This document shows, one piece after another, positions 43,301 through 52,080 of a DNA stretch of 64,000 nucleotides. Origin of the DNA: Flavobacterium sp. UMI-01 (GTDB lineage: Bacteria > Bacteroidota > Bacteroidia > Flavobacteriales > Flavobacteriaceae); contig NZ_BPLU01000038.1 of the NCBI RefSeq assembly GCF_019656315.1, positions 310,001 through 374,000 of the forward strand, given 5' to 3'. The notes beneath the pieces are model-generated. The model was given only the letters and a program-made list of their open reading frames with translations. It was not told the origin of the DNA and ran no database searches. Made by a program: the position numbers and the translations under genes. Numbering within the stretch: position 1 is the stretch's first letter; the number at the start of each line of letters is the position of its first letter.

Positions 43301-44656
43301 CCTATACTATGGTTTGACACGGATGCGCTAGAAAAAATTATGAATAATTTACTTTCTAATGCATTCAAATTTACTTCAGAAGGAGGAAAAATTACCGTGG
43401 AAATATTAGATGGAAAAGACCATACTATTGTTTCTGATATGGAAATTAATGCAAATCCATCCGATTACATCATCATCAAAGTAAAAGATTCTGGTTTAGG
43501 AATTCCTCCTCACCGATTAAATTTTATTTTTGAACGTTTTTATGTCGATAAAGATTATCGAAAAGTAAATACACAAGGAACTGGAATTGGTTTGGATTTT
43601 ACAAAAAAATTAATCGAATTGCATCAAGGCCACATCGAAGTTACTAATAACAAAAAACGTGGTGCTTCCTTCTTTATATGGTTGCCTAAAAACAAAGGAG
43701 CCTATGAAAATATCAACGGAATTACTTTTGGAGGTGAAACAGAAAATAATGTTTTCACTACCGAATTGAATGCTGAAACCCATGCAGTCGAGATATTAGA
43801 TGAAATTGTGGATCAAAACGAACACAAATCAAGGTCTAAATTACCCGTTTTACTTGTTGTTGAGGACAATCCTGATATTCGCATTTTAATAAAAAATGGT
43901 TTAGAAAAAAAATACGATATCTACGAAGCTGAAAATGGACAACGAGGTATAGAATTAGCCCATAAATTAATGCCGAATATTATTTTGACGGACATCTTTA
44001 TGCCTATTATGGATGGAATTGAAATGTGTGACAAACTCAAAACCACTTCTGAAACCAGTCATATCCCAATTGTGATGCTTACCGCAAAAACATCTACAGA
44101 ATGGGAAAAAGAAGGTTTAAAAAATGGTGCTGATGGTTATATCCGTAAACCATTTGACATGGAATTATTAGAATTGAAACTCAAAAACATTCTCAAATAC
44201 AGAGAAGATTTGCGACGAAAATTCAATAGAGAAACAACCTTACAACCTAATGAAGTTACAGTAACCTCAGCTGACGAACGCTTTTTACAAAAAGCAATTG
44301 AAGTGGTTGAAAAACACATGATGAATACCGAGTTTAGCGTGGAATTGATGGTTAAAGAAATGGCATTAAGTCGAAGCAATTTGTACTTAAAAATCAAAGA
44401 ACTTACGGGTTTATCTTCGAGTGAATTTATTCGAAACATTCGTTTAAAAAGAGCAATGCAATTACTAGAACAAAGCGATCTTTCTGTCAAAGAAATTATG
44501 TATATGACTGGTTTTAATACCGCTTCCTACTTTTCAAAATGCTTCAAAAAACAATTTGGAGTGATTCCTAGTAAATATTTACGAGAAGAGGAAATGGATG
44601 AGTCCGATTTAAATGAATCAAACGAAATCGATTCAAAGGAGGAAGATACTGAATAA
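40364..44656 (+). CDS. Hybrid two-component system sensor/regulator (HTCS)
   Basis: A 1430-residue one-protein phosphorelay. Order: signal peptide (about 1-31, ending LSAQ); two periplasmic seven-bladed reg_prop propellers with repeated WIGTxGGGLN blades (about 35-735); Y_Y_Y domain (about 740-815); one membrane helix (about 824-842); HisKA with FTNISHEFRTPL (His880); HATPase (GLGIPPHRLNFIFERFY); receiver domain (VVEDNPDI, phospho-Asp1210 in LTDIFMPIMDG); and an AraC-type HTH (about 1310-1415). HTCS proteins sense an oligosaccharide in the periplasm and activate PUL promoters. It follows the LacI gene by 24 bp, so both may be co-transcribed. It is the obvious candidate to bind the 21-bp repeat element. 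Confidence 0.96.
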   Translation: MPKLTNPTRSYSCSTLLKTFFLLFFAMQLSAQEENSFIHLNTDNGLSQSDINTIYQDKQGFMWFGTHDGLNKYDGYNFSVYKPDLNDKKSISSNLVWKIVEDQHNNLWIGTTGGGLNFFDKKTETFTHFKNEVGNNLSIVSNTISSLLIDKKNRLWIGTPKGIDMLDLNKPIKNAVFNHYEINLKQHINSWDGSNVNSIFEDSKNNIWVGSKFGLFKLVKNRQGENYFEHTGLINISVRSITEDEFGRLIIGAHNGLHIISSKNNKIAVDVISNEVFTCLLSTKGYLWAGSSNGLSRFENASTLKLPYLIKKYSYDPKNPELGLSKSDVKSLFLDKGGILWIGVNGGGVNKFNPNVKRFKHIKKTLNPSSLSNDKVRCIFEDSNQYMWIGTEGGGLNYIKKGQKYVDFTNLLSTLKIFALAEVKEGNSKKLLIGAEGTNGLYELDITHPNSISKAQIKNIKQIDHSVFSILVDSKKNVWIGTYNGGVHRWLATETTGVYKKDILYQNSNRPTSISNNIIRSIYEDSKGNIWFGTADGLNKLPAHQIRKNNPNFEIFKNKTNDPSSLSHNYILAIHESRYGDLWIGTFGGGLNKLIPAKIGKEESFKSYSEKDGLPNNVIKGILEDSYGNLWLSTNKGLSRFTIKSEKFKNYDVNDGLQSNEFSELAYLKRSNGELLFGGINGFNTFYPNQIKDNLVKPKTVFTSFSIFNKPIAIGEEFNGRVILNQSINTIDEIELLYSENSFSVEFSSLNYTAPRKNSYAYKLEGFNDEWIYTSYKNRLATYTNLAPGTYTLLVKSSNNDGIWNETPASIKITVVPPFWRTNFAYFIYFIVFIGFLMALRRFEIIRSAKKHQLELEVFEKEKHDEMHRLKLEFFTNISHEFRTPLTLIKGPLEYLQKNSGTISKEKVNEQYGIMHKNIDYLLRLVNQLLDFRKMDKGKLDLIVWKSNLLEFLKLVGEPFQFLSHKKNIDFKINSKIENPILWFDTDALEKIMNNLLSNAFKFTSEGGKITVEILDGKDHTIVSDMEINANPSDYIIIKVKDSGLGIPPHRLNFIFERFYVDKDYRKVNTQGTGIGLDFTKKLIELHQGHIEVTNNKKRGASFFIWLPKNKGAYENINGITFGGETENNVFTTELNAETHAVEILDEIVDQNEHKSRSKLPVLLVVEDNPDIRILIKNGLEKKYDIYEAENGQRGIELAHKLMPNIILTDIFMPIMDGIEMCDKLKTTSETSHIPIVMLTAKTSTEWEKEGLKNGADGYIRKPFDMELLELKLKNILKYREDLRRKFNRETTLQPNEVTVTSADERFLQKAIEVVEKHMMNTEFSVELMVKEMALSRSNLYLKIKELTGLSSSEFIRNIRLKRAMQLLEQSDLSVKEIMYMTGFNTASYFSKCFKKQFGVIPSKYLREEEMDESDLNESNEIDSKEEDTE

Positions 44657-44744
44657 ATCATCTTGTTTTGTTTTCTATCTTGACAAGAACTTCTTCTTTG
44701 CTCTTGTTCATTAAAAGCAGCCAAAAACATTACAGACAAAAAAC

Positions 44745-44788
44745 ATCCCTAAAGCTTACTGAAACAAATTTCAATAAGCATTAGGGAT
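44745..44788. terminator. Bidirectional terminator between HTCS and GH43-like genes
   Basis: Arms ATCCCTAA (44745-44752) and TTAGGGAT (44781-44788), extended inward by GCTTA/TAAGC and TGAAA/TTTCA, form a long hairpin between convergent genes. Confidence 0.78.
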
Positions 44789-44837
44789 ATTCTATTTTCA
44801 ATGCTTCACGGCATTAATCCTTTTTTGCAAAATAAAC

Positions 44838-46226
44838 TTATTCTACCAACACTTCTTCAATTTCCCAATTTCCATTTTCAGCGCTCAATTGCAAACCTAC
44901 TTGCATCAATCTTTCGTTAATTTGATGGAATTTCGATAAGTCAATCGTGTAGGTTTTAAACTTTGTATCCTGAGCTGTTATAGAAACTGAAATCCATTCT
45001 TGTTTACTCCAATCTACTTGTCCTGTTCCTGTTGACCAAAAATTAGCAGAACGATTACGGGTATAAAGCGCTAGTTTTAATTCCTTGGCTTTGCTGTTGT
45101 TTTTTATTTTAATGGTTATTTTTGAACATGATGCTGTTTCAGTGTATAACCATGGTGCACTTTGAACAATTGCCTCTTTGGCTGTAATTTTTCCAATTAA
45201 TTTCCCATCCTTAAATGAAATTGTTGTACCTCCTAGAGCACTCCACCCCATGGTACTGTTTTTAAATTCAAAAGGCCTCCCAGGAGAAGGATACATTCGA
45301 TCTTCTTTAGGAATGATAATAGTTTCGTCTTTGTTAAAAAAGACAGGTTTTAAACTCGCTCCTCTATAAAATGCACTAATATCATGGTTTTCTTGTAGCA
45401 CATACAATTGATTTTTCCATTCAAAAAAACTGGTATGTCCGCCTTTTAGGAAAGCGCCTTTAAATTCATAGGGTCCATATAAATTCTTAGACATCGCATA
45501 CCTGCTTCCAAACACTAAATAATACCAGCCATTGCGTTTGAATAACGTTGACTTATCTTCTGCATTCATCCTTTGTCCCTTTTCATCCTGAATAATAATT
45601 GCTTTGGGTTCTGTTGACAAAGATTTCATATCCTTAGATAAAGTAGCCATATAGTAGGTTCCTGCTCCAAAACAAATGGTATAAACATCATTTTCCACAA
45701 AAACCTCAGGATCATAGGGATGTACTGGAACAATCCCTTCAGGCAATAGAGGCTTGCCTAACAAATCCTTGTATTCCCCAGTTGCATGATCAGCCACCAT
45801 GACACCTGTATCTTTGTTTCTGTTGGAAAAAAACCAATAAAATTTCCCATCCCTTTCCGTTATATCTCCTGCCCAGCAATTCGGCTGATTGCCAATGTAG
45901 GTTTGTGAAGGATAAATATTTCTACGATGCTTCCAATTTTTTAAATCGCCCGAAGACCAAACCTCCCAACGATCCATTCTAAAAGAACCTTTGCCTTCCC
46001 ACGATTCATCATGCCCACAAATCACATAGACGGTATCGTTTTGTACCCAAGCATGAGGGTCGGCCATTCCGTGTTCAGGAGCAATGACATCCACATGAAG
46101 TGCGTTAGGATTGATTCCCCATAAGCTACGATGATCATCTTTACCGTGTTTCACTCCTATTTGTGCCACAATACTGTGGGTAATTAATCCTAGTGCTACT
46201 AGTGTATAATTATTTAAAAATCTCAT
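44838..46226 (-). CDS. GH43-like five-bladed propeller glycosidase with C-terminal beta-sandwich
   Basis: A 462-residue secreted protein (signal peptide 1-21). Residues about 40-320 form a GH43-type five-bladed propeller, with candidate catalytic residues Asp in GMADPHAWV (base), Asp in HPYDPEVF (pKa modulator) and Glu in NAEDKSTLFK (acid). The last about 130 residues are a CBM-like sandwich. GH43 and the related GH117 clan remove terminal sugars from side chains or, for GH117, 3,6-anhydro-L-galactose. The N-terminal GH117 features are not evident, so GH43-like is safer. It has its own promoter with the shared 21-bp element. Substrate unknown. Confidence 0.83.
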   Translation of the reverse strand: MRFLNNYTLVALGLITHSIVAQIGVKHGKDDHRSLWGINPNALHVDVIAPEHGMADPHAWVQNDTVYVICGHDESWEGKGSFRMDRWEVWSSGDLKNWKHRRNIYPSQTYIGNQPNCWAGDITERDGKFYWFFSNRNKDTGVMVADHATGEYKDLLGKPLLPEGIVPVHPYDPEVFVENDVYTICFGAGTYYMATLSKDMKSLSTEPKAIIIQDEKGQRMNAEDKSTLFKRNGWYYLVFGSRYAMSKNLYGPYEFKGAFLKGGHTSFFEWKNQLYVLQENHDISAFYRGASLKPVFFNKDETIIIPKEDRMYPSPGRPFEFKNSTMGWSALGGTTISFKDGKLIGKITAKEAIVQSAPWLYTETASCSKITIKIKNNSKAKELKLALYTRNRSANFWSTGTGQVDWSKQEWISVSITAQDTKFKTYTIDLSKFHQINERLMQVGLQLSAENGNWEIEEVLVE

Positions 46227-46271
46227 TCCGAATTATTTTTTGGTTATTAATTAACATCTTTATTTAAAGTA

Positions 46272-46334
46272 CAATTCTAAAATATTGGCTCTAACAAACG
46301 GTTTACAAACGCATCAATCTTTTACACAAATGGT
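46272..46334 (-). promoter_or_regulatory. GH43-like gene promoter with 21-bp-spaced half-sites
   Basis: The -7-like CAATTCTA (46272-46279) lies 32 bp from half-site TACAAACGCA (46304-46313). CACAAATGGT (46325-46334) follows 21 bp later. A further AACAAACGG at 46293-46301 lies 11 bp before the first. Confidence 0.62.
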
Positions 46335-46380
46335 TCATTTAAAAAACCAATCATTTAAAATCAAGTCTGAAAGCAAAAAA

Positions 46381-46416
46381 TCGCTAATCGAGTAATTATA
46401 ACAATTCGATTAGCGA
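46381..46416 (-). terminator. Terminator of the sulfatase at 46440
   Basis: Perfect 11-bp arms TCGCTAATCGA (46381-46391) and complement (46406-46416) are followed on the minus strand by six Ts. Confidence 0.85.
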
Positions 46417-46439
46417 ATTTCAGTTTTAAAAATTCTATT

Positions 46440-47858
46440 TTATTTATCTATAATTGGTTCCCGTTTCTCATCAGTTCGTTTTACTGCATTCACTTCATAT
46501 ATTGTTTTTAACATCCATAAAGGACGTTCTAAACCTGCTTCCCAGTCAAACAAGGTTTTATACAAGGCTCTCACTTTATCTGGATATTGAGTAGCCAAAT
46601 CGTTTTTCTCTCCAACGTCTTGAGTAATGTTATACAACTCAGCCGGTCTGTCTGGGTAACGCAACAATTTCCAATCGCCTTCACGAACTACACCTCTATT
46701 GGCTATTTTCCAAAACAATCTTTGATGTGGAGCTTCAGTGTTTTTATAGGTTATAAATGGCATTAAATCAACACCGTCTAATGCCTTAATTTGAGCAGCG
46801 TTTCCTCCTGCCAGATTGATAAATGTAGGTGCCATATCCAACATGCTTATCGACTTATCATAAGTAGTTCCAGCTTTAATAACCGAAGGTAATTTCATGA
46901 TAAATGGCACTCGAATTCCCCCTTCTAATAAAGTCGATTTACAACCACTCAATGGGTAATTAGAAGTTTCGGTAACATCAGGCCCACCATTATCATTCCC
47001 AAAAACAATCAGCGTATTTTTCTCTAAACCTAGCTTTTTTAGTTTGTCTAGAATTTGCCCACAAGCACGGTCTAAGGCAAGTGTCATAGCTGCCAATTGC
47101 TTCCGTTTCCCTGTTAGGTGTTTAATTTTAGCCATATCTTCCTCGGTAGTATGCAATGGCGAATGCACGGCATTAAAAGAAACGTACATAAAAAATGGAT
47201 TTTTCTTGTTGCGTTCCATAAACTCACAGGCTTTGTCTGCAAAATCATCGGTGATATATTTTTGTGGTTCTGCATAATTCCCAAAACCTTGCTCTAATCT
47301 ATCTTCTGGTCTTTGTTTGGCTTCGTTTTCGGTCAAAGGCCAAAAACTTCTAGCGCCTCCTCTAAAACCGTAAAATTCATCAAAACCTCTTTTCAAAGGA
47401 TGGTATCTATCGGCATTCCCCAAATGCCATTTGCCTAGAACAATCGACTTATACCCCAATGGATTCAAGTAATCGGCGATGGTTTTAATATTTAACGGCA
47501 ACCCCATTTCGTCATCATTCAATCGTGAGGATTCGCTCATATAACCAGGCACATTGTTTTCTTCAATACCAAAACGCTGTTGGTACATCCCTGTTAACAA
47601 TCCCGCTCTCGAAGGTCCACAAACAGAATCGGTTGTATAAGCTTCTTTAAAAACCATCCCTTCAGCAGCTAGCTTATCCAAATTAGGAGTCGAAAAATAC
47701 TTACTGCCTTGAAATCCAAAATCATTATACCCCGCATCATCAGCAAAAAGGAAAATGATATTTGTTTTAGGTGCTGTTTTTTGTGCCGTTAATTTCATTG
47801 GTAAAAATGCCAATGAAAAAACAATCATTAGTAAAAAAAGGTTCTTAGTTTGTTTCAT
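46440..47858 (-). CDS. S1 family sulfatase
   Basis: A 472-residue secreted sulfatase (signal peptide about 1-25). Metal-binding FLFADDAGYNDFGFQG, then the formylglycine signature CGPSR at Cys80, GKWHLGNADRYHPL, and GNDNGGPDVTETSN in the second half; the chain ends in a basic tail. The substrate is probably a galactan oligosaccharide sulfate. It is a single-gene unit bounded by a terminator downstream and two intergenic repeats upstream; no clear copy of the 21-bp promoter element was found. Sulfate position is not predictable by eye. Confidence 0.92.
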   Translation of the reverse strand: MKQTKNLFLLMIVFSLAFLPMKLTAQKTAPKTNIIFLFADDAGYNDFGFQGSKYFSTPNLDKLAAEGMVFKEAYTTDSVCGPSRAGLLTGMYQQRFGIEENNVPGYMSESSRLNDDEMGLPLNIKTIADYLNPLGYKSIVLGKWHLGNADRYHPLKRGFDEFYGFRGGARSFWPLTENEAKQRPEDRLEQGFGNYAEPQKYITDDFADKACEFMERNKKNPFFMYVSFNAVHSPLHTTEEDMAKIKHLTGKRKQLAAMTLALDRACGQILDKLKKLGLEKNTLIVFGNDNGGPDVTETSNYPLSGCKSTLLEGGIRVPFIMKLPSVIKAGTTYDKSISMLDMAPTFINLAGGNAAQIKALDGVDLMPFITYKNTEAPHQRLFWKIANRGVVREGDWKLLRYPDRPAELYNITQDVGEKNDLATQYPDKVRALYKTLFDWEAGLERPLWMLKTIYEVNAVKRTDEKREPIIDK

Positions 47859-47882
47859 TATTAGTTAATTTTAATCATTTAA

Positions 47883-47908
47883 TTTGGGCGTGACCCTTCT
47901 TAAAAACT
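47883..47908. repeat. Fragment of the palindromic element seen at 14589-14670
   Basis: TTTGGGCGTGACCC (47883-47896) is the exact complement of 14657-14670. The next 12 bases, ending TAAAAACT, also match with two differences. It lacks the GC-rich hairpin part. Confidence 0.65.
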
Positions 47909-47946
47909 AGACAAATCCCGTTTAGTCAAATAAAATCATCTAATCG

Positions 47947-48152
47947 ACTAAACCACTATGGACTGAAAGTTTATAGATTTGGTTGTCAGACTAAAAGCCT
48001 GCATATAAAAACGTTATAGTTAGCCACAGATTAAAAAGATTAACACAGATTAATCCTTTGAATCTTTATAATCTGTGGCAAAAATTTTTAGAAGCTAAAG
48101 CGAAATGCACTAAAGTGCATCGTTTTAACTGTTTTTGGAACCAATAAATTGA
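47947..48152. repeat. Intergenic repeat, copy 2 (long form)
   Basis: About 206 bp matching 1122-1287 but with 40 extra bases. It holds a 19-bp dyad, GCCACAGATTAAAAAGATT (48023-48041) with near-complement at 48061-48079 (one mismatch), able to form a large hairpin. No gene is present. Together with the fragment at 47883 it fills the space between the GH3 stop and the sulfatase start. Confidence 0.8.
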
Positions 48153-48182
48153 TAACAATACTGAATCAATCTTCAAAAAGCT

Positions 48183-50552
48183 TTAATCTTTCACTTCATT
48201 TTCCGTGAAAAACACTTCCCTTCCATGCTCTAAAATCAAGTCCTTTCCTTTGAATTCAATTATCCCTTTTTGACGAATGTCTGTGGAGGAAGCGCCAATT
48301 TTGAATTCGTATTTTCCTGCTTCAACAATCCATTTTTCATTTTTATACTGCACCAATTGTTGTGGAGATACATGAAAGATTACAGTTTTCTCTTCGCCTG
48401 CTTTTAAAGCCACACGCTCAAAACCCTTTAATTGTATCGGCTTTTGGGTTGATGCTTTATCTACTGGCGAAACATACAATTGAACAATTTCTTCCCCAGC
48501 ACGTTCTCCTGTGTTTTTAACATTTACTGCAATGGCAAAACGATCATCGGTAATCTTAACAGCCGATTTTATTTTAAATTTCGAATATTCATAGTTTGTA
48601 TATGACAGTCCGAAACCAAATGGATATTGTACCAAAGAAGCCTCTTCGTACCCATTTTTATAATTAATTTCGTCACGAGATTCGGTACGAGGATAGGTCA
48701 CACATAATTTAGCTGATGGATTTACATTTCCTACCAAAATATCAGCCAATGCGTTCCCGCCTTCTTCTCCAGGAAACCATGCTTGAACGATGGCAGCACA
48801 TTTGTCTTCAAATTTGCTCACCAATTGTTGGCGCCCACCAAACATAACCAAAATCACAGGCTTGCCTGTAGCAATTAATTTTTCAACAAAAGCTTCCTGA
48901 TCACCTGGTAAACGAATTCCTTTTCGTTCCCTTCCCTCACCACATAAATACAAGTTTTCGCCCATAGCAGCAATAATCACATCACTTTCATTCGCTATTT
49001 TTAAGGCATTTTGTAAATCCGGTTGCGGAAGCCCTTTGATACTTAATATTTTTAACTTACTCAATCGATCATCGCCTAAACCACTATTATCAATTTTTGA
49101 TTCTAATGCCGCACTCCAATCACAACCTCTTTCATGAAATATTTGGACGTCCTTTGCTACTTTATTCTCCAACCCTTCTTTTAATGTAATTAACTTAGGA
49201 TTGGTAGGATCAAACGCTGTACTGTGCCAAAATGAAATCATAGACTGATAGGTATAATCTCCTAACAAGCATTGATAAGTAGCCGCATTAGGCCCTACTA
49301 ATGCAATTTTCTTGACTTCTTTTTTTAAAGGTAAAACACCATTGTTTTTTAACAATACAATTGATTGTGCCGCTGTTTCATAAGCCAATTTTCTATTAGC
49401 AGGCGGATCAAAATCTAATGTACCTTCGGTTCCAATGATGGGATTTTCATCTAATAAGCCTAGCTTGGCTTTCATAATAAGCGCTCTTTTTACGGCTTGA
49501 TTGATGGTTTCTATTGAAACTTCACCGTTTTTAAGCGCTTCAGGTAATAAAGGATAAGCAATAGGAGAAGAAAGTTCTATATCAACTCCAGCATTAATAG
49601 CCATAGCTCCTGCCACCATTTCAGATGGTGCTTGCTTGTATCCTTTATACGTTTTGGAAACCGCAAAATAATCACTCACTACTAATCCATCAAAACCTAT
49701 TTCTTTGCGTAACATTTGGTCAAGCATAATCGGACTTGCTACTACCGGCAAAGCTTTGTATTTACCATACGAAGGCATAACGCTTTTGGCACCTGCTATT
49801 TTGATACAGGCTTCATGTGGCATTAAATATTCCTCATATAATTCTTTTTCACTATTGTTAAAAGTACCATAACCCGCAAAATGTTTGACCGTTGCCGCAA
49901 CACCTGTTTTAAAATCATCTCCTTGCAAACCTTTTACAAAGGCAACCCCCATTTTTGAAGTCAAATAGGCATCTTCACCATAACTTTCTTCTAATCGGTT
50001 CCAATGGGCGGTTCTACTTAAATCTAACATGGGCGATAATGCAAAAGTCGCTCCCGCAGCACGCATGGTTCGAGCCGTTGATGCTGAATTATTTTGAACT
50101 ATATCTGGATTCCAAGAACAACCCACTCCTATCTGTTGCGGAAAGGTGGTGGCTCCTTGTGTGGCAAAACCCGTTATGGCTTCTTCATGAAATATAGCGG
50201 GAATTTTAGTCTTGGTTTCTGTCATTAAATAATGCTGTACTTCACGAACTAAATCCCTTAATTTTTCAGGCTCTAATGTTAAACCAGATGAAAATTGACA
50301 AAAATGACCTATTCCATACGGTATTTGTTCTCTACATTTTTGTAAAGAAACTTTTCCATCGACCATAATTTCTTTCAAACGAGTTCCAACAATTTGTGCT
50401 AATTTTTCCTCCATGGTCATTTTGCTCATGAGGGCTTCTACTTTAGCATCTATTTCGGGTGTTGAATAGGGAACTGTCTTTCGTGCCTGAGCATTTAGCA
50501 AAACACTAAAGCCGAAAGAGAATCCAATTAGCATCGTTTTAAAATTCATCAC
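48183..50552 (-). CDS. GH3 family beta-glycosidase (three-domain)
   Basis: A 789-residue secreted enzyme (signal peptide about 1-22). Domains: (beta/alpha)8 (about 25-375), alpha/beta sandwich (about 400-620), fibronectin-III (about 690-770). The nucleophile is Asp294 in LVVSDYFAV; KHFAGYG and the RLEESYGEDAYL loop are present. The alpha/beta sandwich region ends IVQAWFPGEEGG. GH3 enzymes are exo-beta-glycosidases, most often glucosidases or xylosidases; here a beta-galactosidase-type role on oligogalactans is possible but unproven. It is last gene of the PhoD-GH16-sulfatase-GH3 operon, 1 bp after the sulfatase stop. Confidence 0.93.
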   Translation of the reverse strand: MMNFKTMLIGFSFGFSVLLNAQARKTVPYSTPEIDAKVEALMSKMTMEEKLAQIVGTRLKEIMVDGKVSLQKCREQIPYGIGHFCQFSSGLTLEPEKLRDLVREVQHYLMTETKTKIPAIFHEEAITGFATQGATTFPQQIGVGCSWNPDIVQNNSASTARTMRAAGATFALSPMLDLSRTAHWNRLEESYGEDAYLTSKMGVAFVKGLQGDDFKTGVAATVKHFAGYGTFNNSEKELYEEYLMPHEACIKIAGAKSVMPSYGKYKALPVVASPIMLDQMLRKEIGFDGLVVSDYFAVSKTYKGYKQAPSEMVAGAMAINAGVDIELSSPIAYPLLPEALKNGEVSIETINQAVKRALIMKAKLGLLDENPIIGTEGTLDFDPPANRKLAYETAAQSIVLLKNNGVLPLKKEVKKIALVGPNAATYQCLLGDYTYQSMISFWHSTAFDPTNPKLITLKEGLENKVAKDVQIFHERGCDWSAALESKIDNSGLGDDRLSKLKILSIKGLPQPDLQNALKIANESDVIIAAMGENLYLCGEGRERKGIRLPGDQEAFVEKLIATGKPVILVMFGGRQQLVSKFEDKCAAIVQAWFPGEEGGNALADILVGNVNPSAKLCVTYPRTESRDEINYKNGYEEASLVQYPFGFGLSYTNYEYSKFKIKSAVKITDDRFAIAVNVKNTGERAGEEIVQLYVSPVDKASTQKPIQLKGFERVALKAGEEKTVIFHVSPQQLVQYKNEKWIVEAGKYEFKIGASSTDIRQKGIIEFKGKDLILEHGREVFFTENEVKD

Positions 50553-50553
50553 T

Positions 50554-52080
50554 TTATTTTATAGGTGTGTATTTGTCTCCTACTATTTTTTTGTATTGCT
50601 CAAAAAAACTGTTGACCAATTTAGGATTAGCAGCCGCTTGGTTGTTTTTTTGACCGATATCCGTTTTCAAATTATACAGCTGAAATTGGGTATCAATCCC
50701 TAATTCAGTGTGCGTTTGCTCGTTCATCGCTTTTCCTTTATAAGGTGGAATCATAATCCAGTCTCCCGTTCTGAAAGCGGTTTTAGAGCCTGCTTCGGTA
50801 ACCAAGTTTTGACGGCCTTTTTTATCTTTTCCTAAAAAAGTATTAATTGTGTTCTGGCTATCACCCATACTCGCTTTTACTCCCAACATAGAAGCAAAAG
50901 AAGCCAATAAATCCATTTGACACACCAAAGCATCTGATACTTGAGGCTTGATAGTTCCTTTCCAATACACTATAAAAGGCACTCGAGTTCCTGCTTCAAA
51001 CAAACTATATTTACCCCCACGCAATTTACCTGCTGGCGTATGCTTTCCTAATTTTTCAACAGCCTCATCATGGTAACCATCGTCCAGTACAGGACCGTTA
51101 TCACTTGAAAAAACAATTAAAGTATTCTCTAAAATTCCTTCTTCTTTTAAAGTTTTCATGAATTCACCAATACACCAATCGGCTTCCAAAATAGCATCTC
51201 CACGAGGTCCCATTCCTGATTTACCTACAAAACGAGGATGTGGTGTGCGCGGTACATGTGGTTGTTGCAAAGCATAGTACAAGAAAAACGGTTTGCTTTT
51301 GTGCTCGCGAACATAGTTTTTAGCTTTGATTAAAAAATGGTCTGCCATATCGGTATCTGTCCATTTTGCAGCTTCTCCACCCTTCATATACCCTATTCTC
51401 GGAATTCCGTTTACAATACTTTGATTGTGACCGTGACTCCATTTCATCGTAGTTAATTCTGGATTGTCAACTCCTGTTGGTTGTCCCTCAAAGTTCTTTT
51501 TATAACTTACAAAAATAGGGTCCTTAGGGTCTAGATTATCTACACGACCGTTATCAATGTACACAGTAGGAACACGGTCTTGAGTGGCTGCCAAAATATA
51601 CGATTCATCAAAACCTACCTCATTCGCTCCAGGAGAAATGGTTTTGTTCCAATCGGTTTCTCCCACTCCTAATCCTAAATGCCATTTACCTACTACGGCT
51701 GTTTGATAGCCCGCTCGCTTCAACATTTTTGGCAAGGTTTCTTGTTGGGTTGAAATAATCAATGGGGCTGAGCCTGGTAAAATCTTAGCATCATCATTGC
51801 GCCACGGATACACTCCAGTCAATAATCCATAACGGCTAGGAGTACAAGTAGCAGAGGTAGCATAGCCATTGGTGAATTTAATTCCTCCCTTGGCCAATAC
51901 ATCCATATTAGGCGTTATAATTTCTGTTGCCCCATACGAGCTCAAATCACCGTATCCTAAATCATCCAAATAGATAATCACAATATTTGGTTTTTTAGTA
52001 TTCTTTTTTTGTGCCCAAATTGGAAAACTAATCATTCCCATTACCGACAAACAAATTGCTAGCTTTCTTAATTTCATCAT
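50554..52080 (-). CDS. S1 family sulfatase
   Basis: A 508-residue secreted sulfatase (signal peptide about 1-23). It has IYLDDLGYGDLSSYG, formylglycine signature CTPSR (Cys79), GKWHLGLGVGETDWN, QQPHVPRTPHPRF and SSDNGPVLDDGYHDE, an arylsulfatase-A-like layout. It directly abuts the GH16 upstream (no gap) and the GH3 downstream, so the three are translationally linked and likely act in sequence: endo-cut, desulfation, exo-cleavage. Exact sulfate position unknown. Confidence 0.93.
   Translation of the reverse strand: MMKLRKLAICLSVMGMISFPIWAQKKNTKKPNIVIIYLDDLGYGDLSSYGATEIITPNMDVLAKGGIKFTNGYATSATCTPSRYGLLTGVYPWRNDDAKILPGSAPLIISTQQETLPKMLKRAGYQTAVVGKWHLGLGVGETDWNKTISPGANEVGFDESYILAATQDRVPTVYIDNGRVDNLDPKDPIFVSYKKNFEGQPTGVDNPELTTMKWSHGHNQSIVNGIPRIGYMKGGEAAKWTDTDMADHFLIKAKNYVREHKSKPFFLYYALQQPHVPRTPHPRFVGKSGMGPRGDAILEADWCIGEFMKTLKEEGILENTLIVFSSDNGPVLDDGYHDEAVEKLGKHTPAGKLRGGKYSLFEAGTRVPFIVYWKGTIKPQVSDALVCQMDLLASFASMLGVKASMGDSQNTINTFLGKDKKGRQNLVTEAGSKTAFRTGDWIMIPPYKGKAMNEQTHTELGIDTQFQLYNLKTDIGQKNNQAAANPKLVNSFFEQYKKIVGDKYTPIK

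Noticed and set aside
44838..46226. Assigning the propeller enzyme to GH117 (3,6-anhydro-L-galactosidase).
   Set aside because: The Asp/Asp/Glu arrangement fits GH43, and the N-terminal helical features of GH117 are not seen; left as GH43-like.
47911..47940. Possible shared promoter element upstream of the sulfatase at 46440 (ACAAATC and AAAATC).
   Set aside because: Spacing is 20 bp, the ATG core is missing and no -7 box lies at the fixed distance.
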